A stretch of DNA of 64,000 nt from Chryseobacterium artocarpi (GCF_001684975.1 NZ_MAYH01000023.1:310001-374000), one strand, 5' to 3'. Shown: positions 27,096-36,283, counted from the stretch's first letter. The notes: generated by a model from the letters alone, not told the origin. Program-made: numbers and translations.

Positions 27096-28423
27096 AAGGT
27101 GATATAAAAAAGGTCATGTGGGAAACTTCATGGCCTGCCGTTGCGGCAATTGTTCTTTATGGAATTAATAATTTCCTGGATGCAATCTTCGTAGGATATC
27201 TGATCAATACACAGGCTTTAGCCGCAGTAGGGCTTGCCTATCCCCTTTCTCAGATTGTTTTGGGTTTTGGAAGACTTGCAGGAACCGGAGCCGGAGCCGC
27301 CGTTAGCATCTGGATTGGAGAAAATAATAGAGATAAGCTATACCGATTGTTTGGAAGCTTCAATATATTATGTATATGCTTTTCAATTTTATGTACAGTA
27401 CCCGCTTATATATACGCTCATGAACTGATGGCGATGATGGGCGCAAAAGGAAACTTACAGATGATAGCTGTAGAATATTTCAGAGTGACGCTTATTGGAA
27501 CTATTTTCTGGATCTACGGGCTTGCACTGAATATGCTTGTACGGGCTGAAGGAAAAATGAAGACAGCAGCAATGATGATTACTGTAGGACTTATTATTGA
27601 TATTATTCTAAAACCTGTTTTTATTTCTGTCTTCGGATGGGGCGTTGCAGGAGCAGCATGGGCAACCAATTGCGGTATGCTGATCTATTCTCTTCTGGGA
27701 TTCTATTATTATGCAAAAGGAAAAAGTTCATTTAAAACCAATTGGAAATCAATTTCTTATGATAAAGAAATTGGCAAAAGAATTTTAAAACTTGGGCTTC
27801 CGGAGATGATCCTTTCCGTGATGGGAGTGGTTCAGAGTATTATTATTTTCAATGCAATTGCTGCTTACGGAACTGAAAAAGATATTTCTTTCTTTACAAT
27901 ACTGAACCGTTTTTTTCTTTTCCTACTGACTCCTTTATTTGGATTGATGAGAGGGTTACAGCCAGTTGTTGGAATTAATTTTGGAGCAGGACAATTTAAC
28001 AGAGCCGGAAAGTTCTTAAAAACTTATATTCTTGCCGGTGTAGCAATATTGTCACCATTTTTCCTTGTAGCTTTAATTTTTCCTGAGGAGTTGATTGGGG
28101 TAATGCTTCCAGGTTATATTGTAGAATACCATCAGATTATAGATTTCAGATTGTTTTTTTCTGTATTGCCGTTACTTCCCGTTACCGTACTGGCACTTTC
28201 CTATTATCCGGCGGTTAACCAAAGTAAAAAAGCCAGTTTTTTGGTTTTTCTCCGTCAGGTTATACTTTATATTCCTTTGATGCTGATTTTACCCCATTAT
28301 TTTGGTATTAAAAGTATTTATTGGGGCAGCGCACTCATAGAGCTCGTGGTAGGAATTATCACTCTGGTTTTACTTAAAAACTATAAAATACAATTAAAGC
28401 CAATCCGGATTGATTCAATATAA
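27071..28423 (+). CDS. MATE family efflux transporter (second copy, siderophore operon)
   Basis: 450 residues with twelve membrane segments; a paralogue of the gene at 8639. It starts 25 bases inside the N-hydroxylase gene and is followed by a strong terminator, so it closes the siderophore operon. Location argues that it exports the finished or nearly finished siderophore from the cytoplasm; MATE proteins in such operons are not the commonest siderophore exporters (MFS proteins are), which makes it worth noting. No sequence feature proves the substrate. Confidence 0.9.
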   Translation: MDRKTFILEGDIKKVMWETSWPAVAAIVLYGINNFLDAIFVGYLINTQALAAVGLAYPLSQIVLGFGRLAGTGAGAAVSIWIGENNRDKLYRLFGSFNILCICFSILCTVPAYIYAHELMAMMGAKGNLQMIAVEYFRVTLIGTIFWIYGLALNMLVRAEGKMKTAAMMITVGLIIDIILKPVFISVFGWGVAGAAWATNCGMLIYSLLGFYYYAKGKSSFKTNWKSISYDKEIGKRILKLGLPEMILSVMGVVQSIIIFNAIAAYGTEKDISFFTILNRFFLFLLTPLFGLMRGLQPVVGINFGAGQFNRAGKFLKTYILAGVAILSPFFLVALIFPEELIGVMLPGYIVEYHQIIDFRLFFSVLPLLPVTVLALSYYPAVNQSKKASFLVFLRQVILYIPLMLILPHYFGIKSIYWGSALIELVVGIITLVLLKNYKIQLKPIRIDSI

Positions 28424-28430
28424 AAATAAT

Positions 28431-28470
28431 AAAACAGCCTTATACAATGAATGTAAAGCTGTTTTTATTT
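28431..28470 (+). terminator. Terminator of the siderophore operon
   Basis: AAAACAGC (28431-28438) and GCTGTTTTT (28458-28466), then ATTT. The opposite strand also carries a T-run, so it may serve the convergent esterase gene too. Confidence 0.8.
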
Positions 28471-28488
28471 AATATAACTGAGAAAGAT

Positions 28489-29301
28489 TTATTGATTAAA
28501 AAATTTATTAAACAAAGTCAGCTGCTCAGAAAGTGATCTGCTCCAGTATTTATCATCATGAATTCCCAAGGATTCTATATAAAGATGCTGGATCTTAAGG
28601 TCTGTGAGCTTTTTGTGAAAATTTCTGTTCATTCCGATCATCTGCACATCCTCAGTTCCGCAATCAAAAATATAATTCTGTCCGGCATCTGCCATTAGTT
28701 TCAACTTATTGTCAGTGAGGAAAACGGGATTCATTGTTAATAGTGGACCAAGTACCTTATCTACCATATATTTATTATATCCCTGCCCGAATGAATTGAA
28801 ATCCAGAGCACCACAGGAACTTCCTACAATACCATAGGTTTTATTATAAGTAACCCCGATATTTGTTGCTCCATAGCCTCCCATACTCCATCCCAGAATA
28901 CCTCGGAATCTTTTCTCCGCTTTCACAGGATAGTTCTTTTCTACGAATTCTACAAGTTCTTTTCCAATAAAAGTCTGATATTGTGAATCTTTCACTATCG
29001 GACTGTCTACATACCACGAACTGTAGTTTCCATCAGGTAAAACATAGATGGTTTGATACTCCTGAGCTTTCTGTACCAGATCCGGAATATCCTGTTTAAT
29101 AATCCTCTTCGGATTTCCACTGAAGCCATGAAGAATATATACCGATGGATAAGTGGTTTTAGATTGAATGTCAGGGGTAATAATAATGGTTTTGATCTTT
29201 TTATTCATTTTTGGGCTGAAAACTTCCTGATGAATAATCTTTTGTGCTGATAACTGAATACATGCCGTCAGTAAAAATACAATGTTGATGAGCTTCTTCA
29301 T
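28489..29301 (-). CDS. Secreted esterase, alpha/beta hydrolase (esterase D/PHB-depolymerase-like fold)
   Basis: 270 residues. A signal peptide (MKKLINIVFLLTACIQLSAQ) indicates export. The oxyanion region is VYILHGFSGNP, the nucleophile elbow GWSMGGYGA carries the catalytic Ser, and Asp and His are expected in FDCGTED and SLGIHDDKYW near the C-terminus. It belongs to the family of tributyrin-esterase and S-formylglutathione-hydrolase-like proteins. It is convergent with the siderophore operon. Ester-type siderophore hydrolases share this fold, but a hydroxamate siderophore would not need one, so no link is claimed. Confidence 0.85.
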   Translation of the reverse strand: MKKLINIVFLLTACIQLSAQKIIHQEVFSPKMNKKIKTIIITPDIQSKTTYPSVYILHGFSGNPKRIIKQDIPDLVQKAQEYQTIYVLPDGNYSSWYVDSPIVKDSQYQTFIGKELVEFVEKNYPVKAEKRFRGILGWSMGGYGATNIGVTYNKTYGIVGSSCGALDFNSFGQGYNKYMVDKVLGPLLTMNPVFLTDNKLKLMADAGQNYIFDCGTEDVQMIGMNRNFHKKLTDLKIQHLYIESLGIHDDKYWSRSLSEQLTLFNKFFNQ

Positions 29302-29400
29302 GTTGAAAATATTTAATTAATGATAATCACAGGTCTCTAAATGACAAAACACATAGCGTACCAATGACCTTTTACAGAACAAAATTGAGATAGAAAAAAG

Positions 29401-29430
29401 AAAAAAGCCTCAACATATGTTGAAGCTTTT
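29401..29430. terminator. Terminator after the KASIII-like gene
   Basis: AAAAGCCTCAACAT and ATGTTGAAGCTTTT form a nearly perfect stem with T-runs on both sides, 38 bases after the stop codon on the minus strand. Confidence 0.75.
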
Positions 29431-29467
29431 GTTAATTTATTTTTGATATGATCAGATCATTCAATAA

Positions 29468-30445
29468 TTAATATCTCCAAAGCATTAAACCTGCCTGATA
29501 GCCTGTTCCCAGCGTCCATATGAGAATGTAATCTCCTTTTTTCAAGCGCTTTACTTCTTTTTGATATTTGTCTAAAGCTAAAAACGGACTGGAAGCTCCG
29601 GTATACCCTAATTCTTTAGAATAAAAAGGAATTTTTTCTTCCGGCAACTGAAAGTATTCACGAATAATATTGATGTTTTTTATAGAAAACTGTGAAAATA
29701 AGAATAATTCAATCTGCTCAAGACTTATCTGATTGCGCTGTAAAAAATGAGTAATATTATCCAGTGCAAAATTGACACTTCCCATTCCATCAAAAATTCG
29801 GTCCCATGTTGTCAGATCACCAGGACGATGTCCTGAATTTCCTTTAGGCGGATACAACACAGTATTACAAAAACTACTGTCTGTATGATACAATACATCT
29901 ATTAATCCTGAGGTAGCATCTCCATCATTCTCTACGATGAAGGCAAACGCTGAATCTGAAAGACAAAAAGCTGTCGTCGGGTTATCAGGGTCTAATATCG
30001 TCGAAAATTTTTCAGCAAAAATAACTAAAGCTTTTGTTCCTTTGCCAGATCCTTTTAAGTATTTTGATACCAGATCCAATGCTATAAATCCTCCAATACA
30101 ATTGGCATTAATATCATAACATAATGTATCCGGCTTTCCTTTCAATGCATAATGGATCTGGATAGCATCACAAGGTATATGATGTTCAGGAGAATTGCTA
30201 ACAAAAACAATAATATCTATATCAAGAATGGAAATATTACTTTCATTAAGAACTCCTCTTCCTGCTTCTATTGCCATGGAAAGTGTTGTTTCAAGAGAAT
30301 TTTCCGGAACAATAAAACGGTCTTCCCTCCCTAAAGCATTTTGGATTTTTTGCATTGAAATTTCCTGAAGTTCAAAACGCTCAATAACAGCAGCATTATT
30401 TTCTACAAACTCAGGATGATAGAAATACGTGTGATGTAGTTTCAT
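29468..30445 (-). CDS. KASIII (FabH)-like protein lacking catalytic His and Asn
   Basis: 325 residues with the thiolase fold of 3-oxoacyl-ACP synthase III. The acyl-carrying cysteine is kept as Cys116 in INANCIGGF. The HQAN motif of FabH is replaced by FSQFSIKN (Ser251 at the His position), and the Asn of GNTS is replaced by Tyr281 in GYTGASSP. Without these it should not catalyse decarboxylative condensation; KASIII relatives with altered triads can act as acyl transferases or hydrolases. The C-terminus LWTLGTGYQAGLMLWRY is conserved in form. No acyl carrier protein gene is adjacent. The gene follows a Crp gene after 132 bases on the same strand and may be its target. Confidence 0.85.
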   Translation of the reverse strand: MKLHHTYFYHPEFVENNAAVIERFELQEISMQKIQNALGREDRFIVPENSLETTLSMAIEAGRGVLNESNISILDIDIIVFVSNSPEHHIPCDAIQIHYALKGKPDTLCYDINANCIGGFIALDLVSKYLKGSGKGTKALVIFAEKFSTILDPDNPTTAFCLSDSAFAFIVENDGDATSGLIDVLYHTDSSFCNTVLYPPKGNSGHRPGDLTTWDRIFDGMGSVNFALDNITHFLQRNQISLEQIELFLFSQFSIKNINIIREYFQLPEEKIPFYSKELGYTGASSPFLALDKYQKEVKRLKKGDYILIWTLGTGYQAGLMLWRY

Positions 30446-30577
30446 GATTGGTTATTTTTGTTAATTATATCTCTAATTTGTGATATAATACAAAGCTAAC
30501 ACTAAAAAATAATATATCCCAGTAATATGAAATATATCATTAATGTCTGATAATTAAAAATATATGATAAAATTTAA

Positions 30578-31165
30578 TCAGGAATTATCTCCATGAATGT
30601 CTTTTTTTATCCGGCTAAGTTGTGTAGGTGTAATTCCCAGGTAAGAAGCTATATGAAGTTGTTTCAGTCTGTTATATAAAGAGGGGGGTTCCAGTAATTG
30701 CAAATACCGTTGTTTGGCTGTCTCATATTTCAGGGAGACTTCCAGAGGTTCTTTTTTTACTACCCAGTTTTTCTCCAGATAATATAAATGAAAAAGAGCC
30801 AGATCATAATGTTTTTCTAATAATTCACGGTAGGCTTTTGCGGGATATTGTATTAAAATACTGTCTTCCAGTGCAATGATATTGAAATCGCTGGGTTCAT
30901 TTTTAATAATAGCTGCTGTGGAAGCTACAAAACTGTTTTCTTCGAAGAAGATTTTATAAATAGGATCACCCTGTTCATCAATTGTATAATATCCTACCAG
31001 CCCCGATTGTAAGAAATAATAATATCTTGCCCTATTTCCTGCTTCCAAAATAAGGTCATTTTTCCCGAATCTTTTTTCTGTACAAATATCCAAAAGGGCT
31101 TGAATAGTACGATCAGATAAAGGATAATATTGATTGATTTGTTCTAAAAAATCCGAGGTGTTCAC
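30578..31165 (-). CDS. Crp/Fnr family transcriptional regulator
   Basis: 195 residues: cyclic-nucleotide-binding-like domain (about 20-120) followed by a C-terminal helix-turn-helix, SYLGITPTQLSRIKKDIHGD. It is the last gene of a tight run on the minus strand: nucleosidase, GNAT acetyltransferase (9-base gap), then this gene (11-base gap). The KASIII-like gene lies 132 bases further on. No Fe-S cysteines are evident. Confidence 0.85.
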   Translation of the reverse strand: MNTSDFLEQINQYYPLSDRTIQALLDICTEKRFGKNDLILEAGNRARYYYFLQSGLVGYYTIDEQGDPIYKIFFEENSFVASTAAIIKNEPSDFNIIALEDSILIQYPAKAYRELLEKHYDLALFHLYYLEKNWVVKKEPLEVSLKYETAKQRYLQLLEPPSLYNRLKQLHIASYLGITPTQLSRIKKDIHGDNS

Positions 31166-31176
31166 GCAGCCGTAAG

Positions 31177-31704
31177 TTATTTCTGATCCAATACTTTTTT
31201 CATCATCAGATCGGTTTGTTCTTCATCTCCAAGTCTGAAAATGTGCTTATCAAATTCAACAAATCCATTTTTCCTGTAAAAATTTAATGCTCTTAAATTT
31301 TCTTCCCAAACTCCCAGCCACAGATATGATTTATTAAGGTGTTGAGCGGTTTCTAAAGCTTTGTCATAAAGAAGCTGCCCCACTTTTTTACCATGGTGGC
31401 TTTGTTTAACGTAGATACGTTCAATTTCAAGACCGGCTTCATCCTGTATTTCTGTTTGGGCACTTCCGGCGTTTACTTTAAGATAGCCCACAGGGTTGTC
31501 TTCTTCCCAGGCAACAAAAAAATGAGATTCTTTATTATTAAGTTCTGCTTTCAGTTTTTCCGCATTGAAGCTTTCCTCGAGATATCTTTTCATAGCCTCT
31601 TCAGAATTATCTTTTGCGAAAGTTTCTGTAAAAGTCTGAATGCCGAGACTTTGTACGGTTTCCCAATCTTCATTTGAAGCTTTATTGATGATAATTGATG
31701 CCAT
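31177..31704 (-). CDS. GNAT family N-acetyltransferase
   Basis: 175 residues covering one GNAT domain. The acetyl-CoA-binding motif A is seen as IYVKQSHHGKKVGQLLYDKALE (about 92-113), with Gln/Arg-Gly replaced by HHGKKVG, and motif B as LWLGVWEENLRALNFYRKNGF (about 124-144). It resembles spermidine- or amino-acid-type acetyltransferases, but the substrate is unknown. It stands between the nucleosidase and Crp genes in a tightly spaced unit. Confidence 0.85.
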   Translation of the reverse strand: MASIIINKASNEDWETVQSLGIQTFTETFAKDNSEEAMKRYLEESFNAEKLKAELNNKESHFFVAWEEDNPVGYLKVNAGSAQTEIQDEAGLEIERIYVKQSHHGKKVGQLLYDKALETAQHLNKSYLWLGVWEENLRALNFYRKNGFVEFDKHIFRLGDEEQTDLMMKKVLDQK

Positions 31705-31713
31705 GATAATATG

Positions 31714-32295
31714 TTATGAGAATAATATTTTCTTAAATGCTTCAGAAGCAAGATGTACTTGTACGCTCCAATCTTCTGCAGCATCACTTCCCGCGTCATC
31801 AGAAATATATTTTAAACATAAGAACGGGATGTTTTCCTGCTGAGCAATAAGTGCCAATGGATAAGCTTCCATATCTACAATATTATAATCCGTTTCAGAA
31901 TGGTTCATCTCAAAACTGTCACCACTTCCGCAGATTCCTTCTTTTAGTGTATCCATTTTAAGACCATATTCTAAAATAGGAGGAACTCCGGATAATGGGG
32001 TTTCATAGAGTTTAAAACCAAGTCCTCTTACATCCATATCTCTCTGAATAAATTTCGTACAGCAAACCACTTCTCCTTTATGGAAACCTTTACTTCCTGC
32101 TGATCCTAAATTGACAATCAGTTTGGGTTTTCTGGCATGGATTTCTTTCGTTAGTTCTATTGCAGCATTTACTTTTCCGATACCTGTTATTAATTTATTC
32201 TTTTCGTCAAATACTGTTCCTGCTTCTGAATCCAATGCAAAAACGAAAAGCGTATCTGCAATCGGATAATGAAGTTCATTATTAATTTTTATCAT
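31714..32295 (-). CDS. Nucleosidase of the MTA/SAH nucleosidase-purine phosphorylase family
   Basis: 193 residues, shorter than the usual 230 of MTA/SAH nucleosidase. The family glycine-rich strand appears as LIVNLGSAGS, the substrate Glu in VDMEAYPLALIA (about 140-151), and the catalytic Asp in YISDDAGSDAAEDW. It probably cleaves a nucleoside N-glycosidic bond in the cytoplasm. It is first in the operon with the GNAT and Crp genes. Confidence 0.8.
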   Translation of the reverse strand: MIKINNELHYPIADTLFVFALDSEAGTVFDEKNKLITGIGKVNAAIELTKEIHARKPKLIVNLGSAGSKGFHKGEVVCCTKFIQRDMDVRGLGFKLYETPLSGVPPILEYGLKMDTLKEGICGSGDSFEMNHSETDYNIVDMEAYPLALIAQQENIPFLCLKYISDDAGSDAAEDWSVQVHLASEAFKKILFS

Positions 32296-32350
32296 TGAGA
32301 AAATAGATTTTATACAGCTACTGAAGCTGCCTTACAAAGATACGAGAGTT

Positions 32351-32743
32351 TTATTGTAATTTGGAAGTATTATGAGAATGTACTTTTTCTTTTCTTGCAT
32401 TAAGAATAATTAAAGCTACATATCCAATGATAAAAACAGACAAAGGAAGTTTAAATACCAAATAATCAAAAAGTTCAATTGGTATTTGAATCATTTTGAA
32501 AATAATTGGAGACAACATCATAAAGAAACTTAAAATCGTCATTAGAACTAGATTTTTCAATTTTGTCAGATTAATTAAAATACCTGAAATTCCTATAATA
32601 GCAAAAAGCTGATCAATAGTTCCAAAATCAAAAAGGGTAAACAAAAGCCAGAAGATAAATGGTATTCCTATCATTTGCCCCATTAATATAATAAGCAAAT
32701 AAGATATAATTGAAATGATTCTTAAGAAGTTAATTATCTTCAT
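32351..32743 (-). CDS. Small membrane protein of unknown function
   Basis: 130 residues with about four hydrophobic segments (near 7-28, 33-58, 65-85 and 95-115) and a short basic tail (RKEKVHSHNTSKLQ). No recognised domain. It is transcribed on the minus strand between a terminator at 32824 and the nucleosidase gene (55-base gap), so it may lead that unit or stand alone. Confidence 0.65.
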   Translation of the reverse strand: MKIINFLRIISIISYLLIILMGQMIGIPFIFWLLFTLFDFGTIDQLFAIIGISGILINLTKLKNLVLMTILSFFMMLSPIIFKMIQIPIELFDYLVFKLPLSVFIIGYVALIILNARKEKVHSHNTSKLQ

Positions 32744-32823
32744 GCTCCATAATCATAGCTAAATTCACTAATTTTTATTTAAGTTTAAATCAGTAAAATC
32801 GATTTTTTGAGTAAATATATTAA

Positions 32824-32858
32824 AATCCCCAAAGCAATAGAGAATTGTTTTGGGGATT
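32824..32858 (-). terminator. Terminator after the DsbA-like gene
   Basis: AATCCCCAAAGCAAT and AATTGTTTTGGGGATT arms with a four-base loop; it lies 15 bases after the stop codon and is followed on the minus strand by TTTTAATATATT. Confidence 0.85.
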
Positions 32859-32872
32859 AAAGATTTATTTTC

Positions 32873-33574
32873 TTAGATGCTACAGCCATCAGCATCACAG
32901 GAAGCACCATTGTCTCCCGAAAGATCTTTAAAAGGACTTACGGTCTCTTTATAAGTTTGCTGAAGAGCATTTTCAAATACTTCTACAGGTTGAGCTCCTG
33001 ATACTGCATATTTTCCATTCAAAACGAAGAAAGGAACTCCGGTAACACCATTATTTCTTGCCTCAAGGATGTCCTGATTTATTTCATAATCCATTTCATC
33101 AGAAGTGACAGCCTGTCTTGCCTCCTCTGCATCAATTCCCATATTTTCTGCTAGAGAGATCAATACTTCAGGATCACCTACATTTTTACCGTCTATAAAA
33201 TGAGCAATGAATAAAGCTTCTTCCATTTCATTAGACTTATTATGCTTTTTAGCTAAATGAAGAAGTTTGTGAGCACTAAATGTATTTACAATTAATGCTT
33301 TCTCAAAGTCAAAATTGATACCCGCACCTTTTCCCATCTGAGCTACCTGAGCAAGCATTTGCTTAGCCTGAGGTTCCGGTACTCCTTTTTTCTCTTCAAA
33401 ATACTGTATGGTAGTCTGAGGCTTATTGGCATCCAATGTTGGATCCAGCTGAAAACTCTTCCACTCTACTTCCACCTGATCTTTGAACGGAAGTTTCTCT
33501 AACGCCTGTTCAAAATTATTTTTTCCGATATAACAAAACGGACACATCACGTCCGACCATATTTCTATTTTCAT
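32873..33574 (-). CDS. DsbA family oxidoreductase, FrnE-like
   Basis: About 233 residues from the ATG at 33574 (MKIEIWSDVMCPFCYIGKNN); an upstream ATG at 33607 would add 11 residues that do not fit the family. The thioredoxin-fold active site CPFC is at about residues 11-14, with the helical insertion in the middle and the cis-Pro strand GVTGVPFFVLNGKYAVSGAQP (about 182-202). No signal peptide, so it is cytoplasmic, as for FrnE of other bacteria, which act on disulfides under oxidative stress. The C-terminus has a second Cys pair (SCDADGCSI). It ends an operon with the MFS and hydrolase genes. Confidence 0.9.
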   Translation of the reverse strand: MKIEIWSDVMCPFCYIGKNNFEQALEKLPFKDQVEVEWKSFQLDPTLDANKPQTTIQYFEEKKGVPEPQAKQMLAQVAQMGKGAGINFDFEKALIVNTFSAHKLLHLAKKHNKSNEMEEALFIAHFIDGKNVGDPEVLISLAENMGIDAEEARQAVTSDEMDYEINQDILEARNNGVTGVPFFVLNGKYAVSGAQPVEVFENALQQTYKETVSPFKDLSGDNGASCDADGCSI

Positions 33575-33647
33575 TGTATTTATTTTTAAATCAAATTGAT
33601 AATACAAAGATACGTATTTTATTTAATGTAACAAAAAATGTTACAGT

Positions 33648-34814
33648 TTAATTGTGACAGGTCGAAATCTGCTGATTTCTCTTTTCAAAAATACTTCTCA
33701 TCAGTATCATCAAAAATGCCAGAATTCCGAAAACAAATCCTATCCATGGCGTATACTCCACTCCTTTTGTGATGATAATCCACCCTCCGATTGTAGTACC
33801 CAATGTTACTCCAAGATTTCCAAAAGACGTGGCTAAACTGTTGGCAAATTCCAGAGCGTTGGGTGCAGAAGAAATCATGTAGGAAGAAGCATTAAGAAAA
33901 CTTGGCGAATAGAGAAATCCCCAAACTCCAATCACGCCTACAGTTGCCCATAAATTTCCGTCTGATAAATACAATAATATTGGAATCAAAAGGGTTCCGG
34001 AGAGAAAGAATGCCATCGTTCGCGTTACATTTTTATTAAGCATTTTCCCAGCAATCCAATTTGCTATAATACCTATCACTCCAAATAAAAGCAGCATATA
34101 GCTTATCATAGAAGGGTTCATACCTTTGCCTTTTCCAAGATATTCTGCAAAATAGCTGTAAGTGGAAAACCATGCCGTTATCATAAAGAAATTGGCTAAT
34201 GTACTCAGTATAAATGAAGGCTGTGCAAGAATCTTAATCTGACTTCCATAAGATTTTTTTTCTTTAACTGGCATTGCAGGAAGGAGAAAATAAATGGTGA
34301 TTAAAGCAATACAACTTACCACAGATTGTATTATAAATGAGTATTCCCAGGACCATAAACCGGCAATCCATGTTGCAAAAGGAACTGTAGTTACCATAGC
34401 GATTGCTACTCCATTGAAAACAATACTCATCAAACCATTTTTTCTGCTTTCATCTGCTCCGGAAATAGCTACAGACAATGCTGTTGCAATATAAACAGGC
34501 TGAAGAAATGCAGGAAGTATCCTTACGATCATCAATAGCCAAAAAGGAGGTGAAAATGATGAAATAATCCCTGTAAGCAGAAACATGAATACAGCAATGG
34601 TCATTATTTTTTTACGGTCAATTCCAGAGGTGAGAAGCGTCATAAAAGGTCCTGTGAGTGCTATAACAAGAGCAAAAGCACTCAACAGGTAACCTGCTTT
34701 ATCAATACTTATTTTATAATGCTCAGCAATCTGTGGTAAAATTCCAATGACCCCAAATTCTGTGGTAATCACTGCTATAAATCCCAGACAGCCTATGTAC
34801 GCATATTTTTTCAT
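33648..34814 (-). CDS. MFS transporter, AraJ/YdhP-like drug or sugar exporter
   Basis: 388 residues, about twelve membrane segments. Early residues TTEFGVIGILPQIAEHYKISIDKAGYLLSAFAL match the AraJ/YdhP/NepI exporter group. Its ATG overlaps the stop of the hydrolase gene by four bases, and the FrnE-like gene follows after about 70 bases. Together with the divergent HxlR regulator this looks like a detoxification unit: export, ester cleavage and thiol redox repair. Substrate unknown. Confidence 0.88.
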   Translation of the reverse strand: MKKYAYIGCLGFIAVITTEFGVIGILPQIAEHYKISIDKAGYLLSAFALVIALTGPFMTLLTSGIDRKKIMTIAVFMFLLTGIISSFSPPFWLLMIVRILPAFLQPVYIATALSVAISGADESRKNGLMSIVFNGVAIAMVTTVPFATWIAGLWSWEYSFIIQSVVSCIALITIYFLLPAMPVKEKKSYGSQIKILAQPSFILSTLANFFMITAWFSTYSYFAEYLGKGKGMNPSMISYMLLLFGVIGIIANWIAGKMLNKNVTRTMAFFLSGTLLIPILLYLSDGNLWATVGVIGVWGFLYSPSFLNASSYMISSAPNALEFANSLATSFGNLGVTLGTTIGGWIIITKGVEYTPWIGFVFGILAFLMILMRSIFEKRNQQISTCHN

Positions 34815-35752
34815 ACCTGTTGCTCTTTAACTATTTTAAAATTGTGATGAGCAAATACAGCCATTTCATCAATTACAAGTTGTACTTCTTCCAATATTTC
34901 CCCCATATGCATAAAGCCGTGAACCATATCTTTATAGAAAATGGTTTTAAGTGAAACGCCTGCATTATTCATATTCTCAGCAAGTTGCCTTCCATCGTCC
35001 AACAAAGGATCATGTTCAGCAAATATCATAAGTGTTGGTGGAGTTTCTTTAAAGTCTTTTATTCTCACCGGAATGGCAAGAGGATGATCAAGTTCTTCTT
35101 TTGGCAGATACCAGTTCCAGGCTTCAATACCTCCTTGTTTATTTAGGACAGGACCGTTTTCATAAGTTTTCCAGGTTTCTGTATTGAGTTGATTATCAGC
35201 AGCAGGATAAATAAGTACCTGGAATTTTAAATATTCTCCAATCTGAGTAGAAACAGCAGTAGATAAAGCAGCACCCGCACTGTCTCCAATAATTCCGATC
35301 TGGGTTTCATCTATATCTAAAGCTTCAGCGTTCTCTATTACCCATCGTACAGCATCAATACTGTCATTAAGCCCTGCAGGAAAAGGATGTTCCGGGGCAA
35401 GACGATAATCTAAAAAAATAACCACTGACCCTGTTGAATTAGCCAATTTACGGACAACTGCATCATGTGTTTCAAAGCTTCCTGCAATAAACCATCCACC
35501 GTGAATATAAACAATAGCAGATGATTTCTGATCTGTTTTCCCTTTTGGACGATATATTCTGATTGGAATCTGATGATTCTCCTTTGAAATATTCAATTCT
35601 TCAATGATAGCAACAGGTTCTTTCTTGCCACTCAATTGAAGAGACATTGTTTCAAGATATTTACGGGTTGCATCTAGCGGATTTTGTACATTGAATGGCT
35701 GTATTTTTTCTAATTGGTCTACAATCTGATTTATTTTTGATGTTAACTGCAT
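34811..35752 (-). CDS. Alpha/beta hydrolase, hormone-sensitive-lipase family
   Basis: 313 residues. The HSL-type oxyanion motif is YIHGGWFIAGS (Trp in place of the usual third Gly), the nucleophile Ser is in IGDSAGAALS (about 155-164), Asp in EHDPLLDDG and His in MVHGFMHMG near residue 285. No signal peptide. Likely an esterase for small acyl esters. It is first in an operon with the MFS and FrnE-like genes, divergent from the HxlR regulator at 35907. Confidence 0.9.
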   Translation of the reverse strand: MQLTSKINQIVDQLEKIQPFNVQNPLDATRKYLETMSLQLSGKKEPVAIIEELNISKENHQIPIRIYRPKGKTDQKSSAIVYIHGGWFIAGSFETHDAVVRKLANSTGSVVIFLDYRLAPEHPFPAGLNDSIDAVRWVIENAEALDIDETQIGIIGDSAGAALSTAVSTQIGEYLKFQVLIYPAADNQLNTETWKTYENGPVLNKQGGIEAWNWYLPKEELDHPLAIPVRIKDFKETPPTLMIFAEHDPLLDDGRQLAENMNNAGVSLKTIFYKDMVHGFMHMGEILEEVQLVIDEMAVFAHHNFKIVKEQQV

Positions 35753-35906
35753 TTTATTTAAATTTAAGTGAATATTATAGCTGAGAACGTAAGCGCTATT
35801 GTTCTTTAGCTGTACTATTTTTTGTTTTACAGGGCAAAATTAAATCTCAAACCTTACATTTGCATTGTATACGACGAATTGTGCGGTACTAACAAATTTG
35901 TAAGTA

Positions 35907-36281
35907 ATGGGTAAAATAAAAGAAAATTCAACCAATAATATCAACCGACAGTACATTCACGAATGTGATTTGACCTATGCCGTTTGTAAAATTGGTGGAA
36001 GATGGAAACTCTTGATTCTGGATAAGTTAAAAGGTGGAAAACTTCGTTTCAGTGAGCTCCGAAAAGCTATTTCAGGAATAACCGAAAGGATGCTGACTTT
36101 ACAGCTAAGAGAGTTGGAAAAAGAAGGATTGGTAACGAGAACCGTATACGCTGAAGTTCCACCAAGGGTAGATTATGAACTTACTGAAATTGCAATCGAT
36201 TTGATTCCAATATGGAACCAGCTTAGTAAATGGGGTGGAAAACATAAAAATTTAATACAAAATAAAGAAGCAGATGTATAA
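35907..36281 (+). CDS. HxlR family transcriptional regulator
   Basis: 124 residues, winged helix of the HxlR/MarR superfamily: CDLTYAVCKIGGRWKLLILDKLKGGKLRFSELRKAI and ISGITERMLTLQLRELEKEGLVTR are diagnostic. The N-terminal Cys (about residue 16, in HECDLTYAV) is the conserved cysteine that senses electrophiles or redox state in several members. It is divergent from the hydrolase-MFS-FrnE operon (154-base gap), which is its likely target. Confidence 0.92.
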   Translation: MGKIKENSTNNINRQYIHECDLTYAVCKIGGRWKLLILDKLKGGKLRFSELRKAISGITERMLTLQLRELEKEGLVTRTVYAEVPPRVDYELTEIAIDLIPIWNQLSKWGGKHKNLIQNKEADV

Positions 36282-36283
36282 GT

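Noticed and set aside
31393..31677. 94-codon open frame on the plus strand
   Set aside because: Antisense to the GNAT gene, Phe/Cys-rich, no start context.
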